A DNA stretch of 31,460 bases from Candidatus Mcinerneyibacteriota bacterium (GCA_016937175.1 JAFGWL010000028.1:1-31460); one strand, 5' to 3'; positions 22,262 to 30,708 are shown, counted from the stretch's first letter. Program-made: numbers and translations. Notes: generated by a model not told the origin, from the letters alone.

Positions 22262-22648
22262 TTGAAAGCTTTTTCAAAATTCCTGACGCTTTTCCTTGTG
22301 GCTTTTACCTTGGCCGGGACTCTTTTTGCCGTGGAGCCGGCTCCGCACCCTAATCCATGGCGTTTCGGAGAAAACAACTCCGCCAACGGCGGGATCGATT
22401 TCAATATCAGAACAGACGCTGTCAAGGCCGAATTGTCCATTTACAACCTCAACGGCGACCGGGTACGCCTGGTCAAGGTCACAGATTTGGGCCTCCTCTC
22501 CACAGGAGCCGTCACCTGGAACGGCCAAAATGAAAATGGCTGGGTCGTCGCAGGCGGAGTTTACTTTTATGCCCTCACCGTAACGTTCCCTACGGGGACG
22601 GGGACTGACGAAGAGACCTACAAGGGCAAATTTGTCTTTATCGATTAG
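22262..22648 (+). CDS. Secreted protein with a FlgD Ig-like domain
   Basis: A 128-aa exported protein: signal peptide about residues 1-22 (MKAFSKFLTLFLVAFTLAGT onward, ending LFA-V), then one Ig/FN3-like beta domain. The pattern AELSIYNLNGDRVR, then TGAVTWNGQNENGWVVAGG, then VYFYALTV is the FlgD_ig fold that commonly ends large secreted proteins in FCB phyla and spirochaetes. Here it is a stand-alone protein with no passenger. The start is TTG at 22262, 6 nt after AAAGGAGG. A second TTG at 22256 touches that site and is too close. It lies 8 bp before the PorV-like gene, which suggests a joint role at the outer membrane. Confidence 0.8.
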   Translation: MKAFSKFLTLFLVAFTLAGTLFAVEPAPHPNPWRFGENNSANGGIDFNIRTDAVKAELSIYNLNGDRVRLVKVTDLGLLSTGAVTWNGQNENGWVVAGGVYFYALTVTFPTGTGTDEETYKGKFVFID

Positions 22649-22656
22649 GGGGGGCT

Positions 22657-23598
22657 ATGAAAAAGATTCTGGCAATTATCTTGTTTGCGGTGATGCTCGC
22701 AGGAGCGGCACAGGCTTTTGAGACCATCGGGACCGGCCGGACCGGCGCCCAGCTTCTCCGGATGAACATGTCAGCCCATAGCCTGGCTCTGGGCGGAGGA
22801 GGATCGGCGGTCCTGACAGGGCTGGACGCGTTCTGTATGAACCCCGCCGGACTGGCCCAGATAGAGCATATGGAGATCTCTTTTTCCCATAATGAGATGT
22901 TCGGGGATGTCCGGGCTGAATATCTGGCCTTTGCCAAAAAGTATTTCGGAATGGTCTTCGGGATCGATTTGCGGGGAATCACATTTACTATGGACGAAAG
23001 GGATAATACAGGCCTGGAGACGGGGGAAAGCTTTCACTTTTATAACATAGCCGGGAGCTTCGGCGTAGGGATCCCCGTCGGTGAGAATTTATTCATCGGA
23101 GGAAGCGCCTCGGGGATCTATGAACATACGGGACTCGACGGTTATGACGATTTCAATTGGGGGTTCAACGGAGGACTCAAGTTTATGCTTATGGACCATA
23201 AGATCAAAGTAGCCGCGTCTGTACGCAATGCGTCGACCACACGTGTCGGATTTACTGAATCGAGGGATTTTCCCATGCCGCTCACCGCGAATGCGGGGAT
23301 CTCCTATACCTTCCGAAACGGAGAGATGAAAGACAAACTGGTCCTGGCTGCCGATATAGAAGGCTACTGGGAACAGGCCTACACACTCTCCGGAGGAGTC
23401 GAATACTTATGGACAGACTGGCTCTCTGTGAGGGCCGGCTACCGCCACAAAGAGGATTATGACCTCCTGGATCGTATCAGTTTCGGATTCGGAGTCCGGG
23501 AAAAGATCAAAAAACTCGACGGGCATCTGGATTATGCCTATGCACCGTATGGCGATATGGGGGCGACCCACCGTATCTCCTACGGATTGAGCTGGTAA
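22657..23598 (+). CDS. PorV/PorQ-like (UPF0164) outer-membrane protein
   Basis: A 313-aa protein with a signal peptide (MKKILAIILFAVMLAGAAQA), then a beta-barrel of the PorV/PorQ (UPF0164, FadL-like) type. The diagnostic N-terminal block is AHSLALGGGGSAVLTGLDAF followed by MNPAGLAQIEHMEISFSHNE. The C-terminus ends in RISYGLSW, an aromatic-terminated final strand. In Bacteroidetes PorV works in type IX secretion; here no other T9SS gene is in view, so only the family is assigned. A run of seven G between the upstream stop and this ATG forms the ribosome-binding site. Confidence 0.85.
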   Translation: MKKILAIILFAVMLAGAAQAFETIGTGRTGAQLLRMNMSAHSLALGGGGSAVLTGLDAFCMNPAGLAQIEHMEISFSHNEMFGDVRAEYLAFAKKYFGMVFGIDLRGITFTMDERDNTGLETGESFHFYNIAGSFGVGIPVGENLFIGGSASGIYEHTGLDGYDDFNWGFNGGLKFMLMDHKIKVAASVRNASTTRVGFTESRDFPMPLTANAGISYTFRNGEMKDKLVLAADIEGYWEQAYTLSGGVEYLWTDWLSVRAGYRHKEDYDLLDRISFGFGVREKIKKLDGHLDYAYAPYGDMGATHRISYGLSW

Positions 23599-23642
23599 AA
23601 AGAGAAGAATACCCCTAAGGGGCTTTTGAGGAGGAGAGAGAC

Positions 23643-26402
23643 GTGGACTACAAAGAGACATTGAACTTGCCTAAAACCGATTTTCCCATGAGAGCCAATC
23701 TCCCTGTCCGGGAAAAAGAGATCCTGGAGAAATGGAGTCAAGACAAGGGGATCTATGAGGCCATCATCAGCAAAAGGGAAAACGGCGAAAAGTATATCCT
23801 CCACGACGGCCCTCCCTACGCCAACGGCATGATCCACATGGGGCATGCCCTGAACAAGACATTAAAAGACTTTATCCTCAAATATAAGTCCCTCAAGGGA
23901 TATAAGACTCCATATATTCCCGGATGGGACTGTCACGGCCTTCCCATCGAACTGGAAGTCTCCAAACAGCCGGGAAGCGAAGCTCTTTCCGTCCCCGAGT
24001 TCAGGAGGAAATGTCGGAATTACGCCTTGAAATTTGTGGAGAAGCAGCGGAAGGATTTCGAACGCCTGGGCATCTTCGGAGAATGGGAAAACCCTTATCT
24101 GACCATCGACAGGGGCTATGAGAAGGGGATCGTCGAGATCTTTACAAAACTTGTGATGGACGGCTATATCTTCAGGCAGAAAAAGCCTGTCTATTGGTGT
24201 TCGCACTGTACCACAGCCCTGGCTGAAGCCGAGATAGAGTACGGGGATCATACTTCTCCCTCTATCACAGTCAAATTTGAAGATGCCCGTAAGAAGGGGA
24301 CTTTTTTCATCATCTGGACGACCACTCCCTGGACGCTGCCTGCCAACGTAGCCATTGCCCTTCATCCGGATTTCACCTATGTGGACGTAGCTGTAAACGG
24401 TGAACACTGGATCGTTGGGGAGCCTCTTTTGGAAAAGATGATGCAGGAGGCGGGTGTCACAGATTATAAAGTGACGGAAAAGTTCAAAGGACGGGAACTT
24501 GAAGGACGGGAAGCTGAACATCCTTTTATCGAAGGGCGCCTGAGTCGTGTCGTACTGGCAGACTATGTTACCGATGATACCGGGACCGGCTGTGTCCACA
24601 CTGCTCCGGGCCATGGCCAGGAGGATTACATCACAGGCCTTAAATACGGGCTGCCCATATTGAACCCTGTGGATGACAACGGAAGGTTCACAGCCGAGTT
24701 CAAGCCCATGGAAGGAGTCTCGGTCTTTGAAGCCAACGAGCCTATCATAGAACTACTGCGTCAGAAAAATGCGCTTGTCCATGTAGCAAAGATCACCCAC
24801 TCCTATCCCCATTGCTGGCGGTGTAAAAAACCTGTCATCTTTCGGGCCACGGAGCAGTGGTTTGTCAAAATAGACCATAAAGAATTGAGAAAGCATATCC
24901 TTGATGAGATATCCCGCACCCGCTGGATCCCCGAATGGGGCGAGAACCGTATCAGGGGTATGGTCCAGGACAGGCCCGACTGGTGTATCTCACGCCAGAG
25001 AAGCTGGGGTGTCCCGATCACCATGTTTCATTGTCCCGAATGCTCCCAATATGCCGTGGAAGAGAAGATTATGAAGAGAGCCGTGGAGTTCATCGGGGAA
25101 GAGGGCTCCGACGGGTGGTTCACCAGGACAGAAGATGAGATCCTGGGAGAACTGAACAGGTGCCCCTCCTGCGGCCATCAAGGCCTTGAAAAGGATATGA
25201 ATATCCTGGATGTCTGGTTTGAGTCGGGTTCCAGTTATAAGAGTGTCGTGGAAAAGGAGGAGGCTCTGGGCCTGCCTGCTGACCTCTACCTGGAAGGATC
25301 GGATCAGCACCGGGGATGGTTCAACAGCGCCATCACTTTGAGCACCGCTGAGCAGGGGAAGGCCCCCTTCAAAACTGTCCTGACCCATGGGTTTATCGTC
25401 GATGGCGAAGGGCGGAAGATGTCCAAGTCTCAGGGGAACGGTGTGGATCCCCAGGATATCATCAAAGAGTACGGAGCCGATGTCCTCAGGCTCTGGATCG
25501 CATCGGAAAACTACCGCAACGACGTGCCGCTCTCTTCTGAGATCATGAAAAGGATCGCAGAAGCCTACCGGAGGATCAGAAATACATTGCGCTTCATGCT
25601 CGGTGTCTTAAACGGCTTCGACGTGGAAAAGGGACGGGTCGCCTATGAGGATATGCCTGAAATCGACCGGCATATGATGCTGGAGCTTAAGTCCATGACC
25701 GATTATGTGGATAAGGCTTATGATGAATTTGAGTTTCACAAGGTCTTTCACACAATACACCAATATTGTACCGTGAAGCTCTCCTCTTCTTATCTGGACG
25801 GAAGCAAATCCAACCTCTATGCCGACGGCGAAGAGTGGATGAGCCGGAGGGCTACTCTGACGGTCATCTGGGAGACGGTCTATGCCCTGACCCGAATGCT
25901 AGCCCCGCTGATCCCCTTTACCGCCGAAGAGGTCTGGGGTTATCTCAGAGAGATGTCCCCTCTTGAAGAGAGTGTTCATCTGGCTCTCTGGCCGGTAATC
26001 GATTGCCCGGAAGATAAGGTGCTTGCCGAAAAGTGGATGCGTCTCGACGCTCTGCGCGACGATATCCGGCGTATCCTTGAAGCCAAGAGGAATTCTGGGG
26101 AGATCGGACATTCCCTGGATGCCTATATCTATCTCCATACGGAAAACAAGGACGATGAACTCTTTCTGAAAAGCCATCTGGACGATCTGCGGCGGATGAA
26201 TATCGTCTCTTCCGTATTTGTGGAACAAAGGGAGGAGATGAGCCCGTGTCATGATTGGCCGGGACTCTCCATTGCGGCTGTAAAGTCGCCCCACGATAAG
26301 TGTGCACGTTGTTGGGAATATTCCCCGACAGTAGGAAAGAGTGGGAAACATCCGGACCTGTGCAGCCGCTGTGTCCGTGTTCTCGAAGAAGAAGGCAGGT
26401 GA
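23643..26402 (+). CDS. ileS: Isoleucyl-tRNA synthetase
   Basis: A 919-aa class I synthetase charging tRNA(Ile). The HIGH motif reads HMGH at residues 65-68, KMSKS is at 592-596, and the editing-domain blocks (FFIIWTTTPWTLPAN and TGTGCVHTAPGHG) are present. The C-terminal zinc site, CARC (887, 890) and CSRC (907, 910), marks the standard bacterial zinc-containing type. The start is GTG at 23643 after GAGGAGAGAG. The 44-bp gap to the PorV-like gene contains only a tiny CCCC-TAA-GGGG hairpin, so no T-box leader is possible. It heads a tight run of eight genes to 30650. tilS in this window supplies the lysidine tRNA that this enzyme must charge. Confidence 0.98.
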   Translation: MDYKETLNLPKTDFPMRANLPVREKEILEKWSQDKGIYEAIISKRENGEKYILHDGPPYANGMIHMGHALNKTLKDFILKYKSLKGYKTPYIPGWDCHGLPIELEVSKQPGSEALSVPEFRRKCRNYALKFVEKQRKDFERLGIFGEWENPYLTIDRGYEKGIVEIFTKLVMDGYIFRQKKPVYWCSHCTTALAEAEIEYGDHTSPSITVKFEDARKKGTFFIIWTTTPWTLPANVAIALHPDFTYVDVAVNGEHWIVGEPLLEKMMQEAGVTDYKVTEKFKGRELEGREAEHPFIEGRLSRVVLADYVTDDTGTGCVHTAPGHGQEDYITGLKYGLPILNPVDDNGRFTAEFKPMEGVSVFEANEPIIELLRQKNALVHVAKITHSYPHCWRCKKPVIFRATEQWFVKIDHKELRKHILDEISRTRWIPEWGENRIRGMVQDRPDWCISRQRSWGVPITMFHCPECSQYAVEEKIMKRAVEFIGEEGSDGWFTRTEDEILGELNRCPSCGHQGLEKDMNILDVWFESGSSYKSVVEKEEALGLPADLYLEGSDQHRGWFNSAITLSTAEQGKAPFKTVLTHGFIVDGEGRKMSKSQGNGVDPQDIIKEYGADVLRLWIASENYRNDVPLSSEIMKRIAEAYRRIRNTLRFMLGVLNGFDVEKGRVAYEDMPEIDRHMMLELKSMTDYVDKAYDEFEFHKVFHTIHQYCTVKLSSSYLDGSKSNLYADGEEWMSRRATLTVIWETVYALTRMLAPLIPFTAEEVWGYLREMSPLEESVHLALWPVIDCPEDKVLAEKWMRLDALRDDIRRILEAKRNSGEIGHSLDAYIYLHTENKDDELFLKSHLDDLRRMNIVSSVFVEQREEMSPCHDWPGLSIAAVKSPHDKCARCWEYSPTVGKSGKHPDLCSRCVRVLEEEGR

Positions 26403-26408
26403 GTCGCC

Positions 26409-26786
26409 ATGAAAAAAGAACGCCTAGAGTATTATAAGATGATATTGACGGATCTGAAAAACAGTATCCTCGAAGACCTGGACTCCATTGAAGACCAGCA
26501 TATACACCATTCCAGCGCAAAGGAGTATGGCGACTCGGCCTATCCCATCCATCTGGCCGATATTGCTGATTCTCTCACGGAAGCGGAGCTGGGGTTCAAA
26601 CTCAAAAACTCCGAAGAGATCATCCTGGCCGCCATCGACGCAGCCCTTAAAAGAATAGAGGAGGGGACTTACGGGATCTGCCAGGATTGTGGCGCCAGGA
26701 TCTCAGACGAACGCCTGGAGGTCATGCCCTATGCTGTCCGCTGTATAACCTGTAAAAGCGTATATGAGAAAAATAAGACTAAATAG
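26409..26786 (+). CDS. TraR/DksA-family zinc-finger protein
   Basis: A 125-aa protein with an N-terminal coiled coil and a C-terminal C4 zinc finger (Cys91, Cys94, Cys112, Cys115 in ICQDCG and RCITCK). The coil tip reads HLADIADSL, keeping two aspartates spaced as in DksA (Asp51, Asp54), the residues that reach into the RNA polymerase secondary channel. A DksA-like role in (p)ppGpp-dependent transcription control is therefore plausible. It begins 6 bp after ileS and its 3' end overlaps lspA by 23 bp. A gene of this type between ileS and lspA suggests co-regulation with translation and envelope growth. Confidence 0.9.
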   Translation: MKKERLEYYKMILTDLKNSILEDLDSIEDQHIHHSSAKEYGDSAYPIHLADIADSLTEAELGFKLKNSEEIILAAIDAALKRIEEGTYGICQDCGARISDERLEVMPYAVRCITCKSVYEKNKTK

Positions 26787-27270
26787 CCATATGATCATCG
26801 CAGGGGCCTTTCTCTTTGCCCTGGCGGTGGATATCATCACAAAAGAGTGGGTGGCCTCCCGGATGGTTCTGAACCAGAGTATTCCGGTCCTGGGAGACTT
26901 GTTCAGACTGACTTATCTGAAAAATTCGGGGATAGCCTTCGGGATCTTCCAGGGATTCTCCTCGCTTCTCCTCTGGGTCTCTCTCATCGTCGTTGTGGTC
27001 CTTATATTCGCTTTCCGGGGTATCACACAGCAGCGTCCGGTGGTCCTGGCCGCTTACGGCCTCATCTTCGGAGGAGCCATCGGGAACATCCTCGACCGGA
27101 TCCGGTTTAACAGTGTCCGCGATTTTTTAGATTTCGGGATCAATGCCCGAACACGCTGGCCGGTCTTCAATGCAGCTGACGCTTTTATCTTTATAGGTAT
27201 TGTCTGTATAATCCTGTTTTTTAAAGAATACAGAAAAGATGAGAAAAAGGGGGAGATCCATGAGGCTTGA
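26764..27270 (+). CDS. lspA: Lipoprotein signal peptidase (SPase II)
   Basis: A 168-aa inner-membrane aspartyl protease that cleaves prolipoprotein signal peptides. Four hydrophobic helices and all conserved blocks are present: KEWV near residue 27, LKNSGIAFGIF, GGAIGNILDRIRFNSVRDF and FNAADAFI. The catalytic dyad is Asp120 and Asp139, with the family's 19-residue spacing. The start ATG lies inside the end of the traR/dksA-like gene (23-bp overlap), and the 3' end overlaps pyrB by 11 bp. ileS-lspA linkage is common in bacteria. Confidence 0.96.
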   Translation: MRKIRLNSHMIIAGAFLFALAVDIITKEWVASRMVLNQSIPVLGDLFRLTYLKNSGIAFGIFQGFSSLLLWVSLIVVVVLIFAFRGITQQRPVVLAAYGLIFGGAIGNILDRIRFNSVRDFLDFGINARTRWPVFNAADAFIFIGIVCIILFFKEYRKDEKKGEIHEA

Positions 27271-28183
27271 TTTCAAAGGGCGTTCTTTCATTTCGCTGAA
27301 TGATATGGATAAAGAAGAGCTGCTCTATTTAATGGAAAAGTCTGCCGAAGTCAAAGCAGGCAAACACAAAGGGTTTTTAAAAGAGAAGACTGTGGCGACG
27401 CTCTTTTTCGAGCCTTCCACCAGGACACGGCTCTCCTTTGAGACAGCAGTCCTTCAGCAGGGTGGGAACGTCTTCGGGTTTTCATCTTCAGCTTCCTCTT
27501 CGGTTCAGAAAGGGGAGTCGCTTACTGATACCATAAAGACCATAACAGGCTATTGCGATGCCATCGTTATGCGGCATAAGATCGAAGGCGCTGCCCGGCG
27601 GGCTTCCCAGGCAGCCACAGTACCGGTGATCAATGCCGGAGACGGGGCTAACCAGCATCCCACACAGACCTTCCTGGATATATTTACCATGATGGAAAAG
27701 AAGGGCTCCCTCGACGGGAAGACTATCGGCCTGATGGGAGACCTGAAATACGGGAGAACGACCCATTCCCTTCTCATCGCTCTCTCCTTTTTCAAGGTCA
27801 AACTCGTCTTCATCTCCCCCAAAGAGCTGAAGATGCCGGAACATTATACAGATTTTCTTAAAACCAAAAAAATAGATTTCGAAGAGCGGGATCTTCTGGA
27901 CCAGACGGCTGCTTCCCTTGATTTTCTCTATTGCACGCGTATTCAGAAAGAACGCTTTTTCGACCCCATGGAATATGAGCGCGTTAAAGGGTCCTATATC
28001 CTCGACAGAGAAAGCATCTCTCTTTTGGGGGATTCCACCTATATCATGCATCCTCTGCCGCGGGTGGATGAGATCTCGGAAGATGTGGACGACGATCAAC
28101 GGGCCATCTATTTTGAGCAAGCCCATAACGGGGTTCCCGTCCGTCAGGCTCTTCTGGGCCTTGTCCTGGGAACCATTAAATAA
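27260..28183 (+). CDS. pyrB: Aspartate carbamoyltransferase, catalytic chain
   Basis: A 307-aa enzyme making carbamoyl-aspartate in the first committed step of pyrimidine synthesis. The carbamoyl-phosphate motif STRTR is at residues 53-57; NQHPTQTFLD, GDLKYGRTTHSL and MHPLPRVDEI follow as in all ATCases. The start ATG 27260 has AAAGGGGGAG upstream; an in-frame ATG at 27239 lies deeper in lspA without a site. It is followed after 11 bp by the regulatory chain pyrI, so the enzyme should be the allosteric dodecamer (c6r6) type. No leader or attenuator exists upstream, because the gene starts inside lspA. Confidence 0.97.
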   Translation: MRLDFKGRSFISLNDMDKEELLYLMEKSAEVKAGKHKGFLKEKTVATLFFEPSTRTRLSFETAVLQQGGNVFGFSSSASSSVQKGESLTDTIKTITGYCDAIVMRHKIEGAARRASQAATVPVINAGDGANQHPTQTFLDIFTMMEKKGSLDGKTIGLMGDLKYGRTTHSLLIALSFFKVKLVFISPKELKMPEHYTDFLKTKKIDFEERDLLDQTAASLDFLYCTRIQKERFFDPMEYERVKGSYILDRESISLLGDSTYIMHPLPRVDEISEDVDDDQRAIYFEQAHNGVPVRQALLGLVLGTIK

Positions 28184-28194
28184 GGAGGTCGGCC

Positions 28195-28662
28195 ATGAGC
28201 AGCGACAGAAGTTTTCGGGTCTTCAAAATAGAAGAGGGTACCGTCATAGACCACATCCCGTCTCCTCTGGGCCTTTTCGTTCTGGATATCCTGGGACATA
28301 AAAACGAAGGGATCATTTCCATCGGCCTTAACTTCGATTCCCGTCAGGTCGGCAAAAAAGACCTGATCAAGTTTGAACATAAAGTCATCAGAAAAGAGGA
28401 GACAGACAAGATCGCCCTGGTGGCGCCCCAGGCGACGATCAATATCATCAAAGAGGGCAAAGTCGTGGAGAAACGTGATATAGATGTCCCCGATTCCATC
28501 GAAGGTTTCCTCACCTGTATGAATCCTAACTGCATCACAAACCAGGAGAAGGTGAAGACTGCTTTCGACGTCATCGATAAAGAGAAGGTCAAGGTAAAAT
28601 GCCGCTACTGCGAGCGTGTATGGGAGGTCAAGCCCAATATGATAGAAAAGGACGGACGCTGA
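28195..28662 (+). CDS. pyrI: Aspartate carbamoyltransferase, regulatory chain
   Basis: A 155-aa allosteric subunit that binds CTP/ATP and inhibits or activates PyrB. The N-terminal allosteric domain includes GTVIDHIPSPLGL. The C-terminal zinc domain has CMNPNC (Cys108, Cys113) and CRYC (Cys136, Cys139), which contact the catalytic chain. Length and order match the E. coli protein. The start has AAGGAGG upstream, and the stop overlaps the marR start by one base (TGATG). Confidence 0.97.
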   Translation: MSSDRSFRVFKIEEGTVIDHIPSPLGLFVLDILGHKNEGIISIGLNFDSRQVGKKDLIKFEHKVIRKEETDKIALVAPQATINIIKEGKVVEKRDIDVPDSIEGFLTCMNPNCITNQEKVKTAFDVIDKEKVKVKCRYCERVWEVKPNMIEKDGR

Positions 28663-29090
28663 TGAGCGAGCAAGGCCTTTTTGCGCAATTGGAGCTGGCT
28701 TTCAGGCGTTTTTATGTGAAATTATTCCGCTACGGACGAGGTGAACTGGCCAAATTCGGGATCTCAGGCTCCCAGTTCAATATCATCGTTACCGTCTATT
28801 TCCAGGGCCCCCAGAGCCTCAAAGATCTCTGCGAACGTTTGGCCCTGGCGCCCAGTACGATTTCAGAAATGATCGTCCGCATGGAAGATGCCGGCCTGGT
28901 CATCAAGAAGAAGGATGAACAGGATAAGCGTAAGATTCTCATCGATCTGACTGAGGAGAGCAAAAAAATCGTCATCTCGGTCATCGACGCCCGGGTGCGA
29001 TATGTGAAGGAAATCAGTCAGGGAATCGATAAAAAACAGCTGGAGATCCTCAGGGATACGCTGGAATCCATGCTGGAATGTCAAGAATAG
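28662..29090 (+). CDS. MarR-family transcription regulator
   Basis: A 142-aa winged-helix protein. The DNA-binding part reads ISGSQFNIIVTVYFQGPQSL, then ERLALAPSTISEMIVRMEDA (recognition helix), then a beta wing GLVIKKKDEQDKRKILIDL with the conserved D-x-R-x3 tail. Helical dimerisation segments flank it. MarR proteins usually repress their own operon and are released by small ligands. It lies between pyrI and the lysine-aminomutase-like gene, overlapping the latter by 13 bp. It has no separate promoter that I can see, and the target and ligand are unknown. Confidence 0.92.
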   Translation: MSEQGLFAQLELAFRRFYVKLFRYGRGELAKFGISGSQFNIIVTVYFQGPQSLKDLCERLALAPSTISEMIVRMEDAGLVIKKKDEQDKRKILIDLTEESKKIVISVIDARVRYVKEISQGIDKKQLEILRDTLESMLECQE

Positions 29091-30094
29091 TCACCGGGCT
29101 CAACACTCTCGAGCCCTTTGTCCTTACCCGAGAGGCTGTCGCCGCTGCCGGCGAATTCCCGTTTAAGACCACTGAATACTATCTTTCACTTGTACGCTCC
29201 TGTTCCGAAGATGACCCGGTTTTCCGCCAGATCGTCCCTTCCGGAGAGGAGATTGCAGGAAATTACCCCTCCGACCCCTTCATGGAAGAGGAGAAGATGC
29301 CTGTCCCGCACCTGATCCACCGCTATCCGCAACGCGCTGTCTTTCTGGCCAACAATTTCTGCGCCTCGAACTGCCGTCATTGTATGCGGAAAAGGATCTG
29401 GAAGGAAAAACCTTCTTCAGCGTCCCTGGAAGAGGTGAGGGAGGCAGCGGACTATTGCCGCCGCAGCGGGATAGAAGATGTGATCATCTCCGGCGGCGAC
29501 CCGTTTCTCCTTCCTCCGGAATTTCTGGGTGAGATAGCAACGCTTTTCAGAAAAAGAGGGGGTGTGAAGGTCCTTCGTATAGGGACACGGCTTCCTGTGG
29601 TCGATCCCGGGCGGGTCTCCGGGAAACTTCTCAAAACACTATCTCACGTGTCTCCCATCTATATCATGCTGCACTACAATCATCCTGCTGAATGGACACC
29701 GCAGGGAGACGAATTGCTTCGTAAAATGGGAACCTGCGGACTGATTCTGATGAATCAGAGTGTTCTTCTCAAGGGAGTCAATGATGAAGCTTCTGTTCTG
29801 GGGGAGCTCTTCATGGGACTGTTGGAACGCGGGGTGAAGCCCTACTATATCCATCAATGTGACCTGGTCAGGGGAGTCACCCATTTCTGGGTGGATCTGT
29901 CACGGAGTGTAGGGCTGCTGCGAGAGCTCCAGGGCTATATCTCGGGCCTGGCTTTGCCCTATCTTGCGGTGGATGTCCCCGGTGGACTGGGGAAAGTCCT
30001 TCTGGGGCCTTCGGACAGTTTGCCCCGAAAAGAGGGGAAGTACCTTCTCCGCACCTATACCGGCCGGGAGGTCCTTTATGGATTCGATTCCTGA
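29078..30094 (+). CDS. KamA-family radical SAM/PLP aminomutase, compact lysine 2,3-aminomutase-like
   Basis: A 338-aa enzyme. The radical SAM cluster is C-x3-C-x2-C at Cys95, Cys99 and Cys102 (FCASNCRHCMRKR), and VIISGGDPFLLP follows. The PLP lysine is Lys306 in DVPGGLGK. Asp262 (in HQCDLVRG) and Asp299 (in VDVPGG) occupy the positions of the two aspartates that bind the lysine substrate in clostridial KamA; the spacings of 37 and 7 residues match. EpmB (YjeK) proteins are of this length but to my knowledge lack that Asp pair, so activity on free L-lysine (giving beta-lysine) is the better guess. It lacks the C-terminal extension of the 416-aa KamA. No beta-lysine acetyltransferase or EpmA is nearby. 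Start at 29078 overlaps marR. Confidence 0.85.
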   Translation: MSRIVTGLNTLEPFVLTREAVAAAGEFPFKTTEYYLSLVRSCSEDDPVFRQIVPSGEEIAGNYPSDPFMEEEKMPVPHLIHRYPQRAVFLANNFCASNCRHCMRKRIWKEKPSSASLEEVREAADYCRRSGIEDVIISGGDPFLLPPEFLGEIATLFRKRGGVKVLRIGTRLPVVDPGRVSGKLLKTLSHVSPIYIMLHYNHPAEWTPQGDELLRKMGTCGLILMNQSVLLKGVNDEASVLGELFMGLLERGVKPYYIHQCDLVRGVTHFWVDLSRSVGLLRELQGYISGLALPYLAVDVPGGLGKVLLGPSDSLPRKEGKYLLRTYTGREVLYGFDS

Positions 30095-30650
30095 CAAGAG
30101 CCACCTCAGGAGAGAGAAGATCGAGGAGCGAAAAGGGTTGACTTCCGGGGAGTGGGCCCAAAGAAGCAGAGCCGTTGTGGAGAAACTTCTGCATACGGAT
30201 TTATTTCAAAATAATCAGACCTTTCACGTCACCTTTCCCATGAACAATGAAGTGGATATCAGACCGCTGATCCGATGGATCTGGTCTAAGGGGAAACGTG
30301 TGGTCATGCCAAGGACCGATTTCACTGAAAAACGGCTTGTCAATTACATCGTCCATTCCTTTGATGACCTGGAGCCGACTCGGTTTCATATGCATGAGCC
30401 CAAAATGAATAATCCCCTTTTTACAGGGCATGTCGACCTTATTCTCGTCCCCGGTGTAGCCTATGACAAAAAATGTAACCGGCTTGGGTACGGGGGCGGG
30501 TTTTATGATCGTTTCCTGACTGAGCAGAAAGCCTTTTGTCTGGCTCCGGCTTTTGATTTTCAAATCATCGAACGTCTGCCCGTCGAGTCCCATGACCGGC
30601 CGGTAGACCTCGTAATCACCGAAAAGCGAAGCTTCAGGCTTTCTTCTTGA
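30078..30650 (+). CDS. ygfA: 5-formyltetrahydrofolate cyclo-ligase (MTHFS)
   Basis: A 190-aa cytosolic enzyme converting 5-formyl-THF to 5,10-methenyl-THF with ATP. The family signature VDLILVPGVAYDKKCNRLGY continuing into GGGFYDRFL is intact, and FPMNNEVDIRPLI is the substrate-binding N-terminal block. The start is ATG 30078 after GGGAGG; it overlaps the aminomutase-like gene by 17 bp. Earlier in-frame starts lie far inside that gene and are rejected. It is the last gene of the ileS-headed run. Confidence 0.94.
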   Translation: MDSIPDKSHLRREKIEERKGLTSGEWAQRSRAVVEKLLHTDLFQNNQTFHVTFPMNNEVDIRPLIRWIWSKGKRVVMPRTDFTEKRLVNYIVHSFDDLEPTRFHMHEPKMNNPLFTGHVDLILVPGVAYDKKCNRLGYGGGFYDRFLTEQKAFCLAPAFDFQIIERLPVESHDRPVDLVITEKRSFRLSS

Positions 30651-30675
30651 CTTTTTCCTCCGATGAGGATATAAC
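30647..30675 (+). promoter_or_regulatory. Promoter of ybgC-birA
   Basis: TTGACT, 17-bp spacer, TATAAC. The -35 overlaps the MTHFS stop codon; the leader of about 27 nt contains GGAGGAG. Confidence 0.65.
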
Positions 30676-30708
30676 AAAGTTAGATGAAGATAATTTAACG
30701 GAGGAGAT

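Noticed and set aside
22657-23598. A type IX secretion locus around the PorV-like gene
   Set aside because: No SprA, PorK, PorL, PorM, PorN or PorU homologue is in the window; only the family resemblance is supported.
23599-23642. T-box or attenuator ahead of ileS
   Set aside because: The gap is 44 bp and has only a 4-bp CCCC/GGGG stem with no T-box sequence.
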